Assembly: GCF_024055725.1 (NCBI RefSeq)
Contig: NZ_JAMXMX010000002.1
Location: 186,001-250,000, forward strand
Length of the DNA stretch: 64,000 nucleotides
Reading direction: 5' to 3'
From: Actinoallomurus spadix
Lineage (GTDB): Bacteria > Actinomycetota > Actinomycetes > Streptosporangiales > Streptosporangiaceae
Numbering within the stretch: position 1 is the first letter of the stretch; every line of letters begins with the position of its first letter. Below, piece by piece: positions 17,326-26,058 of this stretch. The position numbers were made by a program, and so were the translations under genes. The notes beneath the pieces were generated by a model. The model worked only from the letters and a program-made list of their open reading frames with translations. It made no database searches and was not told the origin of the DNA.

Positions 17326-18594
17326 GTGTCGTACTCCCCGCTGACGCTGCCGTGGCGAATGATCAGGCTGATCGGGCGCTTCGCCGTGCCGCTGGCGCTG
17401 TGGTACACCGTGGGGCAGACGCTGCGGTACGCCCTCTTCTACGTCGGGTACCGGTTCGTCCACAACGCGGTCGTGCCGATCATCGTGCTGGGTCTCGTCG
17501 TGGTCGTGACCGTCGCGACGACGGTCGCGATGGTGCACTGCGTCAAGGACGGCCTGCCCACGATCAAGAAGCGGGACCTCGACGAGTCCCTCGCCTCCTG
17601 GGCGGCGGACGAGGACGAGGGGATCGCGCGCGCCGTGGGACGCGCGGTCTTCCCCTTCATGATCTTCTACCTGGCGTGGGGATGGTTCGGCAAGGACGCC
17701 CAGGCGTTCGCGCAGTCCGCGGCGGGCCGGGGATACGCGCAGAACGGCCTGGGCAGCCAGCTCGACGGCATGAAGATGCTGCTGCTCCTGCAGGACCACC
17801 TCTACATCGCCATCGCGGCGACGGTCCTCTTCTTCATCCTGAAGGACCTCTCCGAGCGCTTCCTGTTCCCGCGCCTGCCGAGCGTCGGCGGCCTCCTGAT
17901 CGCCTTCTGCGAGGTCAACTGGACCCTGTTCGGGCTCTTCACCGTCGAACAACTCCGCGGCGGTGCCGTCGGCTGGATCACCGACCGGCAGGCGTGGGGC
18001 TGGCTCGGCTCGGTGCTCGGCGACGTCTTCGCGCTCTGGCCGTACTTCAAGGACGGCGTCCTCGCGAGCCTGATCTGGCTGGTCATCGCCGGGCTGATCC
18101 TCGGCGTCGACGCCGAGGACGAGGAAAAGATCCTCGGCGCGCATCGGGTGATGCGCGGGATGGCCCGCGCGAGCGGCATCTACCAGCCGCACACGCCCCG
18201 GGAGGTGCTGACCCGCGAACTCCGCGAGAAGTGGCTCCCGGCCATCTACGGGTTCCGGCTGGTGTTCCGCGCCGGCGGCCTGTCGTTCGCCGTCTTCTGC
18301 GTGCTGTACACCGCCCTCGACCCGCTCGGGGACCTGGCGAAGCGCGGTGTGTACCGGCTGCTCGGCCCGCACCCGGTGCCCTGGTGGAACGTCCGCCTGA
18401 CCCCGATCGACCTCGGCGTCGGCCTGGCTCAGGAGATGGTGCGGGTCTGCCTCCTGGCCGCGGCCTTCGAACTCGTCGTGGCGCGGGTCAATGCGCGAAC
18501 CGCACCCAGTCACCCGGCCCGGGCCGCGGCGCCGGGGTCGCCCGCAGCTCCAGTACGACCGCCGTGGCCACCTGCTGCGGAACCACCGCGGTGA
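17326..18594 (+). CDS. polytopic membrane protein, conserved hypothetical
   Basis: 422 residues with about six to seven hydrophobic segments (around 12-32, 42-75, 108-124, 148-170, 185-205, 240-262, 315-335) and a charged cytoplasmic loop (KDGLPTIKKRDLDESLASW). A second loop near 262-300 contains DAEDEEKILGAHRVMRGMARA. The GTG start may be leaderless: TAGCAT at 17312-17317 is 9 bases ahead. The last 107 bases overlap the convergent 274-residue gene on the other strand. Function not recognised; position suggests envelope or secretion work. Confidence 0.75.
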   Translation: MSYSPLTLPWRMIRLIGRFAVPLALWYTVGQTLRYALFYVGYRFVHNAVVPIIVLGLVVVVTVATTVAMVHCVKDGLPTIKKRDLDESLASWAADEDEGIARAVGRAVFPFMIFYLAWGWFGKDAQAFAQSAAGRGYAQNGLGSQLDGMKMLLLLQDHLYIAIAATVLFFILKDLSERFLFPRLPSVGGLLIAFCEVNWTLFGLFTVEQLRGGAVGWITDRQAWGWLGSVLGDVFALWPYFKDGVLASLIWLVIAGLILGVDAEDEEKILGAHRVMRGMARASGIYQPHTPREVLTRELREKWLPAIYGFRLVFRAGGLSFAVFCVLYTALDPLGDLAKRGVYRLLGPHPVPWWNVRLTPIDLGVGLAQEMVRVCLLAAAFELVVARVNARTAPSHPARAAAPGSPAAPVRPPWPPAAEPPR

Positions 18595-19312
18595 CCTTGA
18601 CCTGGGCGGTCCGGCCCACGGCGGGCTCGGCCGCTCCCGAAGCGTCCGCTCCGGCGCTCCACTCGCGACCCTCGCCGTCGCGGACGCGGAACGTGAGGCC
18701 GTACGGCTGCGCCTGCTTCACCCCTTGCGCGTCCAGCGGCCGGACCTCCAGCAGCAACATCAGGGAGACGGCGCCGGAGGCGGAGGGCCGGCCGGTGGAA
18801 GGGACGCGGCCCAGCATGCGCCACCGCACGTGCCCGATGGTCACCGTCGCTCCGCGCGGCACGGTCCTGATCCGTTCGCGCGTCGCGTTCTGCCCGCTGT
18901 CGTCCACCCACTGCGTGATGACGAGGGCCGGCAGCAGGATCGCCAGCGCGACGGTCTCGGCCGTCCGCCGGGCACGCGGGCCGAGCCGTCGCCTTCGTCC
19001 GCGCCGGGGCCGGTCGCGGTGTGTCTCCTCCAGCGGGTCGGGCGCCGCACCCGGCCCGTACGGGCCCGGTGCCCCCTCACCGGGTCCGTACGGCCGGTAC
19101 GGCACCGTCCCCGGGACCGGCGGTCCATCCGGGGAAACGGGCGGCCCGTACGAGCCGGTGCCCTCGGACGGCGGCCCGTACGGGTTCGTGGCGCCGGTCG
19201 GCGGGTCGTACGGGTTGCTGCCTCCGGACGGCGGCCCGTACGGGAACGGCCGGTCGTGGGGGTCCGGGGCGCCGGGCGGCCGGCCGTCCGGCGGGTATCG
19301 GTGGTCCGGCAT
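18488..19312 (-). CDS. TM protein with Pro/Tyr-rich N-terminus and extracytoplasmic beta domain
   Basis: 274 residues. Residues 1-90 are Pro/Gly/Tyr-rich (PYGPP repeats), followed by an Arg-rich segment, a TM helix near 118-135 (VALAILLPALVITQWV) and an extracytoplasmic beta-rich domain to the end. The start at 19312 overlaps the stop of the upstream gene (TGATG). It is the last of three coupled genes with the same TM-plus-beta-domain plan, so they may act as one envelope complex. The 3' end overlaps the convergent membrane gene by 107 bases. Confidence 0.75.
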   Translation of the reverse strand: MPDHRYPPDGRPPGAPDPHDRPFPYGPPSGGSNPYDPPTGATNPYGPPSEGTGSYGPPVSPDGPPVPGTVPYRPYGPGEGAPGPYGPGAAPDPLEETHRDRPRRGRRRRLGPRARRTAETVALAILLPALVITQWVDDSGQNATRERIRTVPRGATVTIGHVRWRMLGRVPSTGRPSASGAVSLMLLLEVRPLDAQGVKQAQPYGLTFRVRDGEGREWSAGADASGAAEPAVGRTAQVKVTAVVPQQVATAVVLELRATPAPRPGPGDWVRFAH

Positions 19313-19908
19313 CAGGCGTCCCTGAGCTTGTAGTCGTCCGGGGGATGGGCGAGTAGCCGGCCGGCCGGCGCGGCGCCGATCCCGAGGTCGACGTCGGCCT
19401 CGGCGGAGAGCTGGTTCAGCGGATCCGACTGGCCGACGATCAGGTGGGCGCCCTTCAGCTGGTCCCTCGGGATCTCGAAGACGTAGGAGGCGTTGCCCCA
19501 GAGCATCGGTTCGAAGATGCCGGAGTTCTTCGTCACGAGGCCGTCGCGACCGCTCTCGGCGTAGTGCAGCCCGGCACGCGTCGTCAGGCGTACGCGTCCG
19601 AGGCCGACCGGCTTCTGGTTGCTCCGGACGCCGAGATACACGATGACGAAGATCCCGGAGGTCGTGATCCGGCGGTTCTTCCGCGGGTCGAGGGCGTCGG
19701 TGCGCGTCACGATGGAACGGGCGACGTCGACCCGGTCGACCCGGACGCTGAACACCCGGTTGGACACGACCTTCCCGGCGTGGCCATGGTTCGGGATCGG
19801 GTCGAGCAGCCGGACGTCGAGGTGCGGCGTTACGTAGGTGAGCCACATGGAGACGCCCAGCAGCGCGGCGGCGACCACGCCGGCGCCGACCCGTCTCAGG
19901 AGCGTCAT
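19312..19908 (-). CDS. single-TM protein with extracytoplasmic beta domain
   Basis: 198 residues. A signal anchor at residues 5-28 is followed by a beta-rich domain with VFSVRVDRVDVARSI, GIFVIVYLGVRSNQKPV and YVFEIPRDQLKGAHLIVG. The pattern resembles Ig-like domains of the DUF4352 type: a strand that reports a variable charge state and a V[YF]...D...G motif. The start overlaps the upstream stop (ATGA) and its own stop overlaps the next start, so three genes are coupled. Confidence 0.75.
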   Translation of the reverse strand: MTLLRRVGAGVVAAALLGVSMWLTYVTPHLDVRLLDPIPNHGHAGKVVSNRVFSVRVDRVDVARSIVTRTDALDPRKNRRITTSGIFVIVYLGVRSNQKPVGLGRVRLTTRAGLHYAESGRDGLVTKNSGIFEPMLWGNASYVFEIPRDQLKGAHLIVGQSDPLNQLSAEADVDLGIGAAPAGRLLAHPPDDYKLRDA

Positions 19909-20504
19909 GACCCCTCCGCGCGCACGGAGGTCCCGATCTTCGCGGAGTACCGGGAGCCCTTGCCGGCGTACCAGTAGTACTCCGCGTTGATGAAGCCCTG
20001 CTTGTGCTCCCACTGCCGCAGGGCGACGGTGACCGTGCTCGGCGTCGCGGTCTCCGGGATCTTCCACACGGCGCGTACCTCGGCGGGCAGCCGGGGGTGG
20101 AGCTCGGACGTCTTCTGCCCGCCGATCAGGCCGGTGGTGAGCTCGTTGTCCGCCGCGACGTACGACCCGGGCTTCGGTTCGGCCATCACGCCCTCGAGGA
20201 ACTCCGAGACCGCGTGGGACCTGTCGTCCTTCAGCGTGACGCGCATCCGCACGGCGAGGACCTTGGTACGCCCGCCTGCCAGACCGGTCTTCTCGTGCCC
20301 GGTGCGCGCGTCGATGACCTCGACCGTGAACAGCCCCTGGTCGAAGCTCCTGCCCGCGCCGCCCTTGGCGGGCGCGTGCGACCGGCCCCGCAGCCCGCCG
20401 AACGCAGCGGTCACCGCGATCAACAGTCCGACCGCTCCCAGCGTCACCGCGGTGACGCGGAGCCTCGGACCTGATCGATCACCCGGTGGCGGTGAGGCTG
20501 ACAT
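19905..20504 (-). CDS. single-TM protein with extracytoplasmic beta domain, first of three
   Basis: 199 residues from ATG 20504. A TM helix near residues 17-37 is followed by a domain with RSFDQGLFTVEVIDARTG, KVLAVRMRVTLKDDRSHAV and ELHPRLPAEVRAVWKIPE, again a DUF4352-like beta-sandwich pattern. This start is preferred because -10 TACGAT lies 7 bases ahead on the minus strand (20516-20511), giving a leaderless transcript; a longer reading from 20534 is possible. Confidence 0.75.
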   Translation of the reverse strand: MSASPPPGDRSGPRLRVTAVTLGAVGLLIAVTAAFGGLRGRSHAPAKGGAGRSFDQGLFTVEVIDARTGHEKTGLAGGRTKVLAVRMRVTLKDDRSHAVSEFLEGVMAEPKPGSYVAADNELTTGLIGGQKTSELHPRLPAEVRAVWKIPETATPSTVTVALRQWEHKQGFINAEYYWYAGKGSRYSAKIGTSVRAEGS

Positions 20505-20652
20505 GGGCAGATCGTAACGTTCGGGCGCTTTCATCGTTGGTGACCGGCGAGCTTCCTGACGTCTACGCGTGGTTCCGGGACTCTTCTGGGACGGTCGCGG
20601 CCGCACTGCGGTTCAGGTAGGTTTTCGCGCTGAACACGTGGATGGGGTTCAT

Positions 20653-21978
20653 ATGAGCAGAGTGAAACCGGCCGCGTTCGCCGTCGCCGGGGCCCTGACC
20701 ATCGCCTCGCTCACCAGCGTGCAGACCGCACTGGCCCTCGGCAAGCCGACCGCCGGTCCCACGTCGAAGAGTTCTCCCCGGCCGACGGTCACCAAGTCGG
20801 TCACCAAATCGGTCACCGTCACTCCCACGCCGAAGGCCACGCGCACGTCACCGACGCCCGCTCCGCGACCGTCGGTGACCTGCAACCCGGATCTCGGCGT
20901 TCCTTCTCTCAACGCCGAGCCCTGGGCACAGAAGCGGCTCGACTTCACGCGGGCGTGGAAGCTGACGCGCGGGAAAGGCGTCACCGTCGCGGTGGTCGAC
21001 AGCGGTGTCGACGCGACACAGCGGCAGCTCTCCGGCCGCGTCGCCCTCGTCGACGTCTCCAACACCATCAAGCGCGACTGCCTCGGCCACGGGACGGCCG
21101 TCGCCGGCATCATCGGCGCCCGAGACATGCGGGACCGCAACATGCCCTTCGTGGGTGTCGCACCCGAGGCGAACCTCATCTCGGTGAAGTTCACCAACCA
21201 GATGACCACGACGGGTACCGATCCTCACCTGGCGAAGGCGATCCGGGAGGCCGCGGATCTCAAGGCGAAGGTCATCAACGTCTCCGTCCAGGCCCCGGAC
21301 AGCCCGGCCCTGCGCGCGGCGGTCAAGTACGCCCAGGCGCGCGACGCGGTCATCGTGGCGGCCGCCGGCAATGTACAGGGCAACGGCGGAGCGGCGGCCG
21401 GCGCCGCTTATCCGGCGGAGTATCCGGGCGTCATCAGTGTCGGTTCGCTGAACGAGGACGGCACGGTCGCCGATTCGTCGAACGTCACGACGAGGGTCAG
21501 CGTCGCCGCGCCGGGCAAGAATCTGGCCACGACCTGGCCGGGCGGGTACGCGCCCGCCGAGGAGGGCACGAGTTTCGCCTCCGCGTTCGTCTCCGGCACT
21601 GTCGCCCTCGTCCGCGCCTACCATCCGGACCTCGACCATCAGCAGGTCAAACAGCGTATTGAGGCCACCGCCGACGGTTCTGTCGGCACCGGTTCGGGTG
21701 CCGGCATGATCAACCCGATGCTGGCCGTGTCGGCACTGCTCCCCGGTGAGCAGCACCACTCCGTCTCGCCGGCGCCCGCCGTGCCCGCTCGCCCGGTCCA
21801 GGTCGCCTATCGCCGGCCTCCCGACCGGCGGACCAGGTCCGTCGCGCTGACGATCGCGGGAGTGGCCCTGGCGGGGGCCGCCGTGGTCGTCGCGGGCGGG
21901 GTGCTCATCCCGATGGGCCGGCGGCGGAACTGGCAGCCGGGCAGCCGGGCGGAGGCGTCCACCAAATCGGACGCCTAG
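20653..21978 (+). CDS. mycP: mycosin, type VII secretion-associated subtilisin-like protease
   Basis: 441 residues. Signal peptide (about 1-29), Pro/Thr/Ser-rich segment (30-75), subtilase domain (about 90-365) with the triad D in VVDSGVD, H in LGHGTAVAG and S in GTSFASAFVSG, then a Pro-rich stalk and a C-terminal TM helix (about 394-418) ending in RRRNW. This matches MycP proteases, which sit in the membrane with the protease outside and stabilise the ESX pore. ATG 20653 was preferred to upstream codons because the signal peptide begins there. It is one of two mycosins in this locus. Confidence 0.92.
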   Translation: MSRVKPAAFAVAGALTIASLTSVQTALALGKPTAGPTSKSSPRPTVTKSVTKSVTVTPTPKATRTSPTPAPRPSVTCNPDLGVPSLNAEPWAQKRLDFTRAWKLTRGKGVTVAVVDSGVDATQRQLSGRVALVDVSNTIKRDCLGHGTAVAGIIGARDMRDRNMPFVGVAPEANLISVKFTNQMTTTGTDPHLAKAIREAADLKAKVINVSVQAPDSPALRAAVKYAQARDAVIVAAAGNVQGNGGAAAGAAYPAEYPGVISVGSLNEDGTVADSSNVTTRVSVAAPGKNLATTWPGGYAPAEEGTSFASAFVSGTVALVRAYHPDLDHQQVKQRIEATADGSVGTGSGAGMINPMLAVSALLPGEQHHSVSPAPAVPARPVQVAYRRPPDRRTRSVALTIAGVALAGAAVVVAGGVLIPMGRRRNWQPGSRAEASTKSDA

Positions 21979-22039
21979 CGACAAACGGCGATCATGGTCC
22001 ATAGTGGGAACGACGGATGAACCTCGTTCGGGAGTATGG

Positions 22040-22465
22040 ATGACGTCGCCCTCCGGCAGCCCCCATGAGTCGATCGAGAGCCTGATCGCCAGCATCACGG
22101 AGCAGAACGAGAAGCTGCTGGAGATGCAGCGCACGATGGCCGAGCTGCGCGGCGTCGGGGAGGCCGCGGACGGCAACATCAGGGTCGAGGTCGGTCACAA
22201 CGGGGCCCTCGTAGGGCTGACGATCAATCCACGGGCGATGCGGATGGGCTCGGAACAGCTCGCGGAGGAGATCCTCGAAGCCGCGCGCGAGGCCGCCGAG
22301 GACATCAGCGAGCGCTCCGAGGAGGAGATGCGCCCCCTGATCGCCGAGTTGATGCGTGACTCCCGCCCGGGAGGTGACGCCGCCCTGGACTCCGCGTTCG
22401 GCGGAGCGGACGTCGACGAAGTGCTGGCCGCGCTGAAGGAGACCCGCAAGAAGATGGGCCTCTAA
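22040..22465 (+). CDS. YbaB/EbfC-fold protein, proposed type VII substrate chaperone
   Basis: 141 residues from ATG 22040 behind CGGGAG. YbaB core: GNIRVEVGHNGALVGLTI then NPRAMRMGSEQLAEEILEA, followed by a charged C-terminal helix (DEVLAALKETRKKMGL). It precedes a D2-type gene (22671) by about 200 bases on the same strand and belongs to set B with the SPT-D1 gene at 23754-24494. Shares the PRAMR motif with paralogs at 16810, 25644 and 40408. Confidence 0.85.
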   Translation: MTSPSGSPHESIESLIASITEQNEKLLEMQRTMAELRGVGEAADGNIRVEVGHNGALVGLTINPRAMRMGSEQLAEEILEAAREAAEDISERSEEEMRPLIAELMRDSRPGGDAALDSAFGGADVDEVLAALKETRKKMGL

Positions 22466-22623
22466 TGATCACGCGCGCGGCGCCTCGCTGATGGGGCCCG
22501 CTCATCGGCGGTGCCGCACCGCGTCCTGTTTCGGTGGCGTTAATTCCTGATTTCCGGTCCGGCGTCAATGGGGATGCCTGGATAAGATCTTCACTCTGGG
22601 CTGCCTGCTGTCGGGGGGATGAC

Positions 22624-22671
22624 ATGTATCGGTCCGCGTCGGCCACGGTCAATCATGCGGCGGGTTTCTGA
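22624..22671 (+). CDS. 15-codon upstream ORF overlapping the next start
   Basis: ATG 22624 follows a strong ribosome site (GTCGGGGGGATGAC) and reads MYRSASATVNHAAGF, ending at TGA 22669-22671, whose last base is the A of the next ATG (TGATG). The D2-type gene itself has no other good ribosome site, so its translation may depend on this mini-ORF. It could also be chance; similar overlaps precede 24684 and 45349. Confidence 0.4.
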   Translation: MYRSASATVNHAAGF

Positions 22672-23702
22672 TGGCTCCTAGAGTGACCGGACCGGGTTTC
22701 CTGAGCGGCCTCCTGGGCCTTGCCGGAACGGGCGAGGTCCTTTTTCAGCTCGCCACCGTCAAGATGCCCGAAGGCGACCCCGAGGACTGCCGTCAGGCGG
22801 CCGCCTACCTGCGGAACATCGCCGATCGGGTCGCGTCGGCCCAGCGCACGGCGAACACCCTTCATGGCGCTGTGGTGAAAGACGCCCACAATATGGGCCT
22901 CGCCATCGATGAGTTCGACGACTTCCACACCAAGAGGCTGACACACCTTCTCTCGAGCCTGCACGAGGGAATCAATCATCTCGCCGACTCGTGTGACGAG
23001 TTCGGACACCAACTCGAGCAGCATGAACGCGCGCTCAAAGTGCTCGAGATTCAGATGGTGGCCAACATCATCTTCTGCGTTTCGTACGGCTACATGGCGG
23101 GCTTCGCCGGTATGGCGGCCGAAAGAGCCATGATCTGGCGTCTGGTGCTCCAGGCGAGGGGCCAGGCCAAACTCTGGGAAGCGTTCGTGCTGGCGTTCAC
23201 CCATCGGCTCCTCGAACGCATGGCGTACTTCGTGGTGCTCGACTCGATCCAATGGGCGGTCGCGCAGCAGGCGGTCCAGATTGGAATCTACGAGCTCGCC
23301 GACACGACGGGTTACGTCGACCGCAAGACCATGAACGAGGTCGCCGGTTACGACGTGCTCGACTGGAAGACGAACATCGATCAGGTCAAGCGGGAGTTCG
23401 TCGCCAACGTGGCCTTCGACCTCACCATGGAGGGGCTGGGCCGTTCCAAGGCCGGCCGGTACTTCGACCGAGGATCCGAGTACTGGAGGAACGCGCCCAA
23501 GTGGAAGCCGGCGCTCGCCGGTTTCGCGGGCCGCATGAGCGGATCCCTCGCCTACAGCGCCACGAACGACGCCCAGACCGGCGACTGGAGCAACTTCACG
23601 GACCCGGACAAGCTCTGGCAGATGATGTTCCAGAAGACCCTGATCCACGGAACACGGATCGGCGTCTATCCGGCGAGCCGCCGCCCTGCACCGGCCGGAT
23701 GA
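22671..23702 (+). CDS. stand-alone D2-type (CpnT N-domain-like) type VII substrate
   Basis: 343 residues. Residues 30-135 form a helical WXG100-like region with KMPEGDPEDCRQAAAYLRN, matching the D2 domain of the two giants (CPWPDGD, CQWPEAD) and the paralog at 24684 (DWPEGDP). A hydrophobic segment (about 125-160) and helices follow; the C-terminal half has no known effector domain. It is the unfused D2 partner of the SPT-D1 protein encoded convergently at 23754. Likely exported by or associated with the ESX apparatus. Confidence 0.7.
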   Translation: MAPRVTGPGFLSGLLGLAGTGEVLFQLATVKMPEGDPEDCRQAAAYLRNIADRVASAQRTANTLHGAVVKDAHNMGLAIDEFDDFHTKRLTHLLSSLHEGINHLADSCDEFGHQLEQHERALKVLEIQMVANIIFCVSYGYMAGFAGMAAERAMIWRLVLQARGQAKLWEAFVLAFTHRLLERMAYFVVLDSIQWAVAQQAVQIGIYELADTTGYVDRKTMNEVAGYDVLDWKTNIDQVKREFVANVAFDLTMEGLGRSKAGRYFDRGSEYWRNAPKWKPALAGFAGRMSGSLAYSATNDAQTGDWSNFTDPDKLWQMMFQKTLIHGTRIGVYPASRRPAPAG

Positions 23703-23753
23703 CTCCCGGGGGCGGGCCGATGACGCCTCGGCGGCACCGGCCCGACGCCTCGG

Positions 23754-24494
23754 TCAACGCGGTGGGTCCGATCCCTTCTCCGGGGTCGAGACGCCCGTCG
23801 GCAGGAGGCTGGAGCCCCAGTCCGCGGCCTTGTTGTTCTTGACCATTCCCTCGATGCGCTCGGCGATGCCGAGCATGTCCCGGCCCGGCGGCTTCGGTGG
23901 CGCCCCCGGCTCCTCGACGGGAGGGACGAGCAGGCCGCCACCCTCATGGGCGAGAGTGCTGAAGACGTTGGCGAGCGCGTTCAGCGCGTTGACGGTCTTG
24001 ATCATGGAGCTCTCGTAGCCCTTTTTGAAGTCCTTGCCGGCGTCGTCATCGCCCATGAAGGCGCCGAGGGAGGCGAGCTTCTCGAGTTGTCTCCCCACGT
24101 CGCCGATGAGGCCGGTCGACTCGTCGCGGAAGGCCTTCGCGCACGTGAGCAGGTCGGCACGGCTCATGCCCGACGCGCCGCGAGGCGAGGGCGGGCGCGG
24201 CGACGGCCGCGTGGAGGGAAAGTACGGCGAGGTCGCAGACGTCGTGGGACTCGGCACCGGAACCGGTGGAGACCAGGTGGGGGACGGTGACGCGGTGGGG
24301 GATCCACTCGGCGTGGGCAGGCCGGTGGGGGTCGGGAGGACGGTCGGAGAGGGGGATCCGGTCGGGGACCCGGTAGGTGAGGGAGAAACGATCGTCGATG
24401 GTGAGGGGGTGGTGGGCGAAGGGCTCACCGTCGGTGAGGGTGACTCACTGAGCGACGGTGCGGCCGTAGGTGCCGGCGGATCGGTGGGCGCCAT
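23754..24494 (-). CDS. Ser/Pro/Thr-rich WXG100-like (D1) protein
   Basis: 246 residues. Residues 1-120 are a Ser/Pro/Thr repeat tail (SPSPT and SPTGSP units). Residues 125-215 are helical with LLTCAKAFRDES and FMGDDDAGKDFKKGY, the counterpart of WGTDDLGRSMF in the giant at 32604. So it corresponds to the D1 domain plus SPT prefix of that giant, encoded alone. ATG 24494 follows GGAGGTCGC. Set B member with 22040 and 22671. The SPT tail is likely O-glycosylated or cell-wall spanning; that is inference. Confidence 0.72.
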   Translation of the reverse strand: MAPTDPPAPTAAPSLSESPSPTVSPSPTTPSPSTIVSPSPTGSPTGSPSPTVLPTPTGLPTPSGSPTASPSPTWSPPVPVPSPTTSATSPYFPSTRPSPRPPSPRGASGMSRADLLTCAKAFRDESTGLIGDVGRQLEKLASLGAFMGDDDAGKDFKKGYESSMIKTVNALNALANVFSTLAHEGGGLLVPPVEEPGAPPKPPGRDMLGIAERIEGMVKNNKAADWGSSLLPTGVSTPEKGSDPPR

Positions 24495-24642
24495 GCGACC
24501 TCCTGCGGACAGTTCACACGCTCGAAACAATTACGGTCGTCCGATATTTCGGTTAATAAGATGATAATGCGTAGAGAACGGATGCCCATGTGCGGTGCGC
24601 CACCTTGCCGCGCACGGCGAATTTCCTACCCGAATAGTGGGT

Positions 24643-24648
24643 TATACT
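24643..24648 (+). promoter_or_regulatory. -10 box upstream of the second stand-alone D2 gene
   Basis: A consensus TATACT lies in a locally AT-rich stretch (24520-24660) between divergent genes. A 7-codon ORF (ATG 24664, MGNGGTG, stop 24685-24687) follows and overlaps GTG 24684. The -35 is not clear. Confidence 0.5.
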
Positions 24649-24683
24649 GGGGTTCGATCTTGGATGGGTAACGGGGGGACCGG

Positions 24684-25610
24684 GTGAACCTTGCCGCGCT
24701 GAGGGCGCTGACGCTCGACCGGAAGGCCATGTTCCGTGCGGGCGGTGCCGGTCTGCTGTTCGTCGACCTGAGCGCCTTCCATCTTGATTGGCCGGAGGGT
24801 GACCCTGCGGGGGCCCGTGAGGCGGCCGGCTACTTCCGCGACATCGCCGATCGAGTCGATAAGAGCGGTCGGGACATGGCTCACGTGGCCGCCGTGCTCG
24901 GGAAGCACAACAAAGGCAAGGGAATCAGTGCCTTCGAGACCTTTTTCTCGGAGGACATGGCGCCATATCCCATTGATGTCGCGGCCTATGCTCGGAATGT
25001 GGCCAAGGTGTGCGATGACTATGCAGATCTGCTAGAACGCATTCAGCACGCCTTGCGGGTCATGCTCGCCATTCAACTTCTGGAAGACGCGATGTTCGCT
25101 CTCTGGCCTGAAGTCAGGGTCGGGGCGTATTTCCTGAACAAGCGGCTCAGGGCCGCGGCCGGCGGCTACATGATCAGGCTCCTGAAGTACTTCATCGAGA
25201 GTTCGTGGTACATGGTCCTCGACCAGGCGATCAAGGCGAGCGTCCGCGGGATCGCGGGAGATGATCTGGGCACGCCCTATGACATCGGAAAGGACGCCAC
25301 GTTCAACCTGATCGGCGCGCTCGTCTTCTACCACATCGATCCCGCCAACTTCGGTATGGGCGACCGTGCCTACGACAAGATCTGGAAGCGGGTCGCGTGG
25401 TACTGGGCCGGCTCCAACCTGTTCTCCGACACCGCGGGGTCCCTTTCCAACCCCGACAAGCTCAAGGAGAACCCGCTGCACTTCTTCGACCCGTCGCTCG
25501 ACCCGCTGGTCCAGCTGAGGAAGCTCATCATGCCTTTCGCGCAGGAGCCCGCCTCGGGCGGAGGCCCGAAGCTCTGGGGCAACAACGTTCCGGTGCCGCC
25601 GGCACCGTAG
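24684..25610 (+). CDS. stand-alone D2-type (CpnT N-domain-like) type VII substrate
   Basis: 308 residues from GTG 24684 behind ACGGGGGGACC. Residues 33-130 show the D2 pattern DWPEGDPAGAREAAGYFRD and a long helical hairpin; hydrophobic helices follow at about 128-180. It aligns with the 343-residue protein at 22671 through the N-terminal 130 residues and the W.GSN/WS.F region. Set C member with the YbaB-fold gene at 25644 and the SPT-D1 gene at 26059. No enzymatic motif seen. Confidence 0.7.
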   Translation: MNLAALRALTLDRKAMFRAGGAGLLFVDLSAFHLDWPEGDPAGAREAAGYFRDIADRVDKSGRDMAHVAAVLGKHNKGKGISAFETFFSEDMAPYPIDVAAYARNVAKVCDDYADLLERIQHALRVMLAIQLLEDAMFALWPEVRVGAYFLNKRLRAAAGGYMIRLLKYFIESSWYMVLDQAIKASVRGIAGDDLGTPYDIGKDATFNLIGALVFYHIDPANFGMGDRAYDKIWKRVAWYWAGSNLFSDTAGSLSNPDKLKENPLHFFDPSLDPLVQLRKLIMPFAQEPASGGGPKLWGNNVPVPPAP

Positions 25611-25643
25611 CCGAAGTCAGGAGCAGCGGATCGAACGCCCTGC

Positions 25644-26015
25644 TCAGGTGGTGTCGCCGAGGAGGCGCTCGATGTCCCCGACATACGGGGACATCGCCTC
25701 GTTCATCCGCTCGTTGAGCTGAGCGTTGGCCTCCTCAGCCGCCCGCTGTGCGGCCTGGAGGATCGCCTCTCCCAGCGCGTCGGCACCGAGGCGGAGCGCC
25801 CGGGGGTCGATCTTCACGCTGGAGAGCGCACCGGTCGGCAGCGCCTCGATGGTCACCAGCCCGTCCGCGGCCTCTCCCGTCCCACGGACGGAGGAGAGTT
25901 CGCGCCGCACCTCCATGAGGGGCTCGATCTCCGACTGAAACTCTCCGAGCAGCCGGTTCATCTCCGCGGCCATCGCGGGCGGCAGGTTCGTGCCGGGGTC
26001 GGGGGAGGTGGTCAC
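25644..26015 (-). CDS. YbaB/EbfC-fold protein, proposed type VII substrate chaperone
   Basis: 123 residues from GTG 26015. YbaB core: GLVTIEALPTGALSSVKI then DPRALRLGADALGEAILQA. It is 43 bases downstream of the SPT-D1 gene at 26059-26859 and in the same operon, and convergent with the D2-type gene at 24684. The motif is PRALR rather than PRAMR. Confidence 0.85.
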   Translation of the reverse strand: MTTSPDPGTNLPPAMAAEMNRLLGEFQSEIEPLMEVRRELSSVRGTGEAADGLVTIEALPTGALSSVKIDPRALRLGADALGEAILQAAQRAAEEANAQLNERMNEAMSPYVGDIERLLGDTT

Positions 26016-26058
26016 AGAAGTCTCCAGATCTGCAGCAGCGAAAGACGTGGGGACCGGT

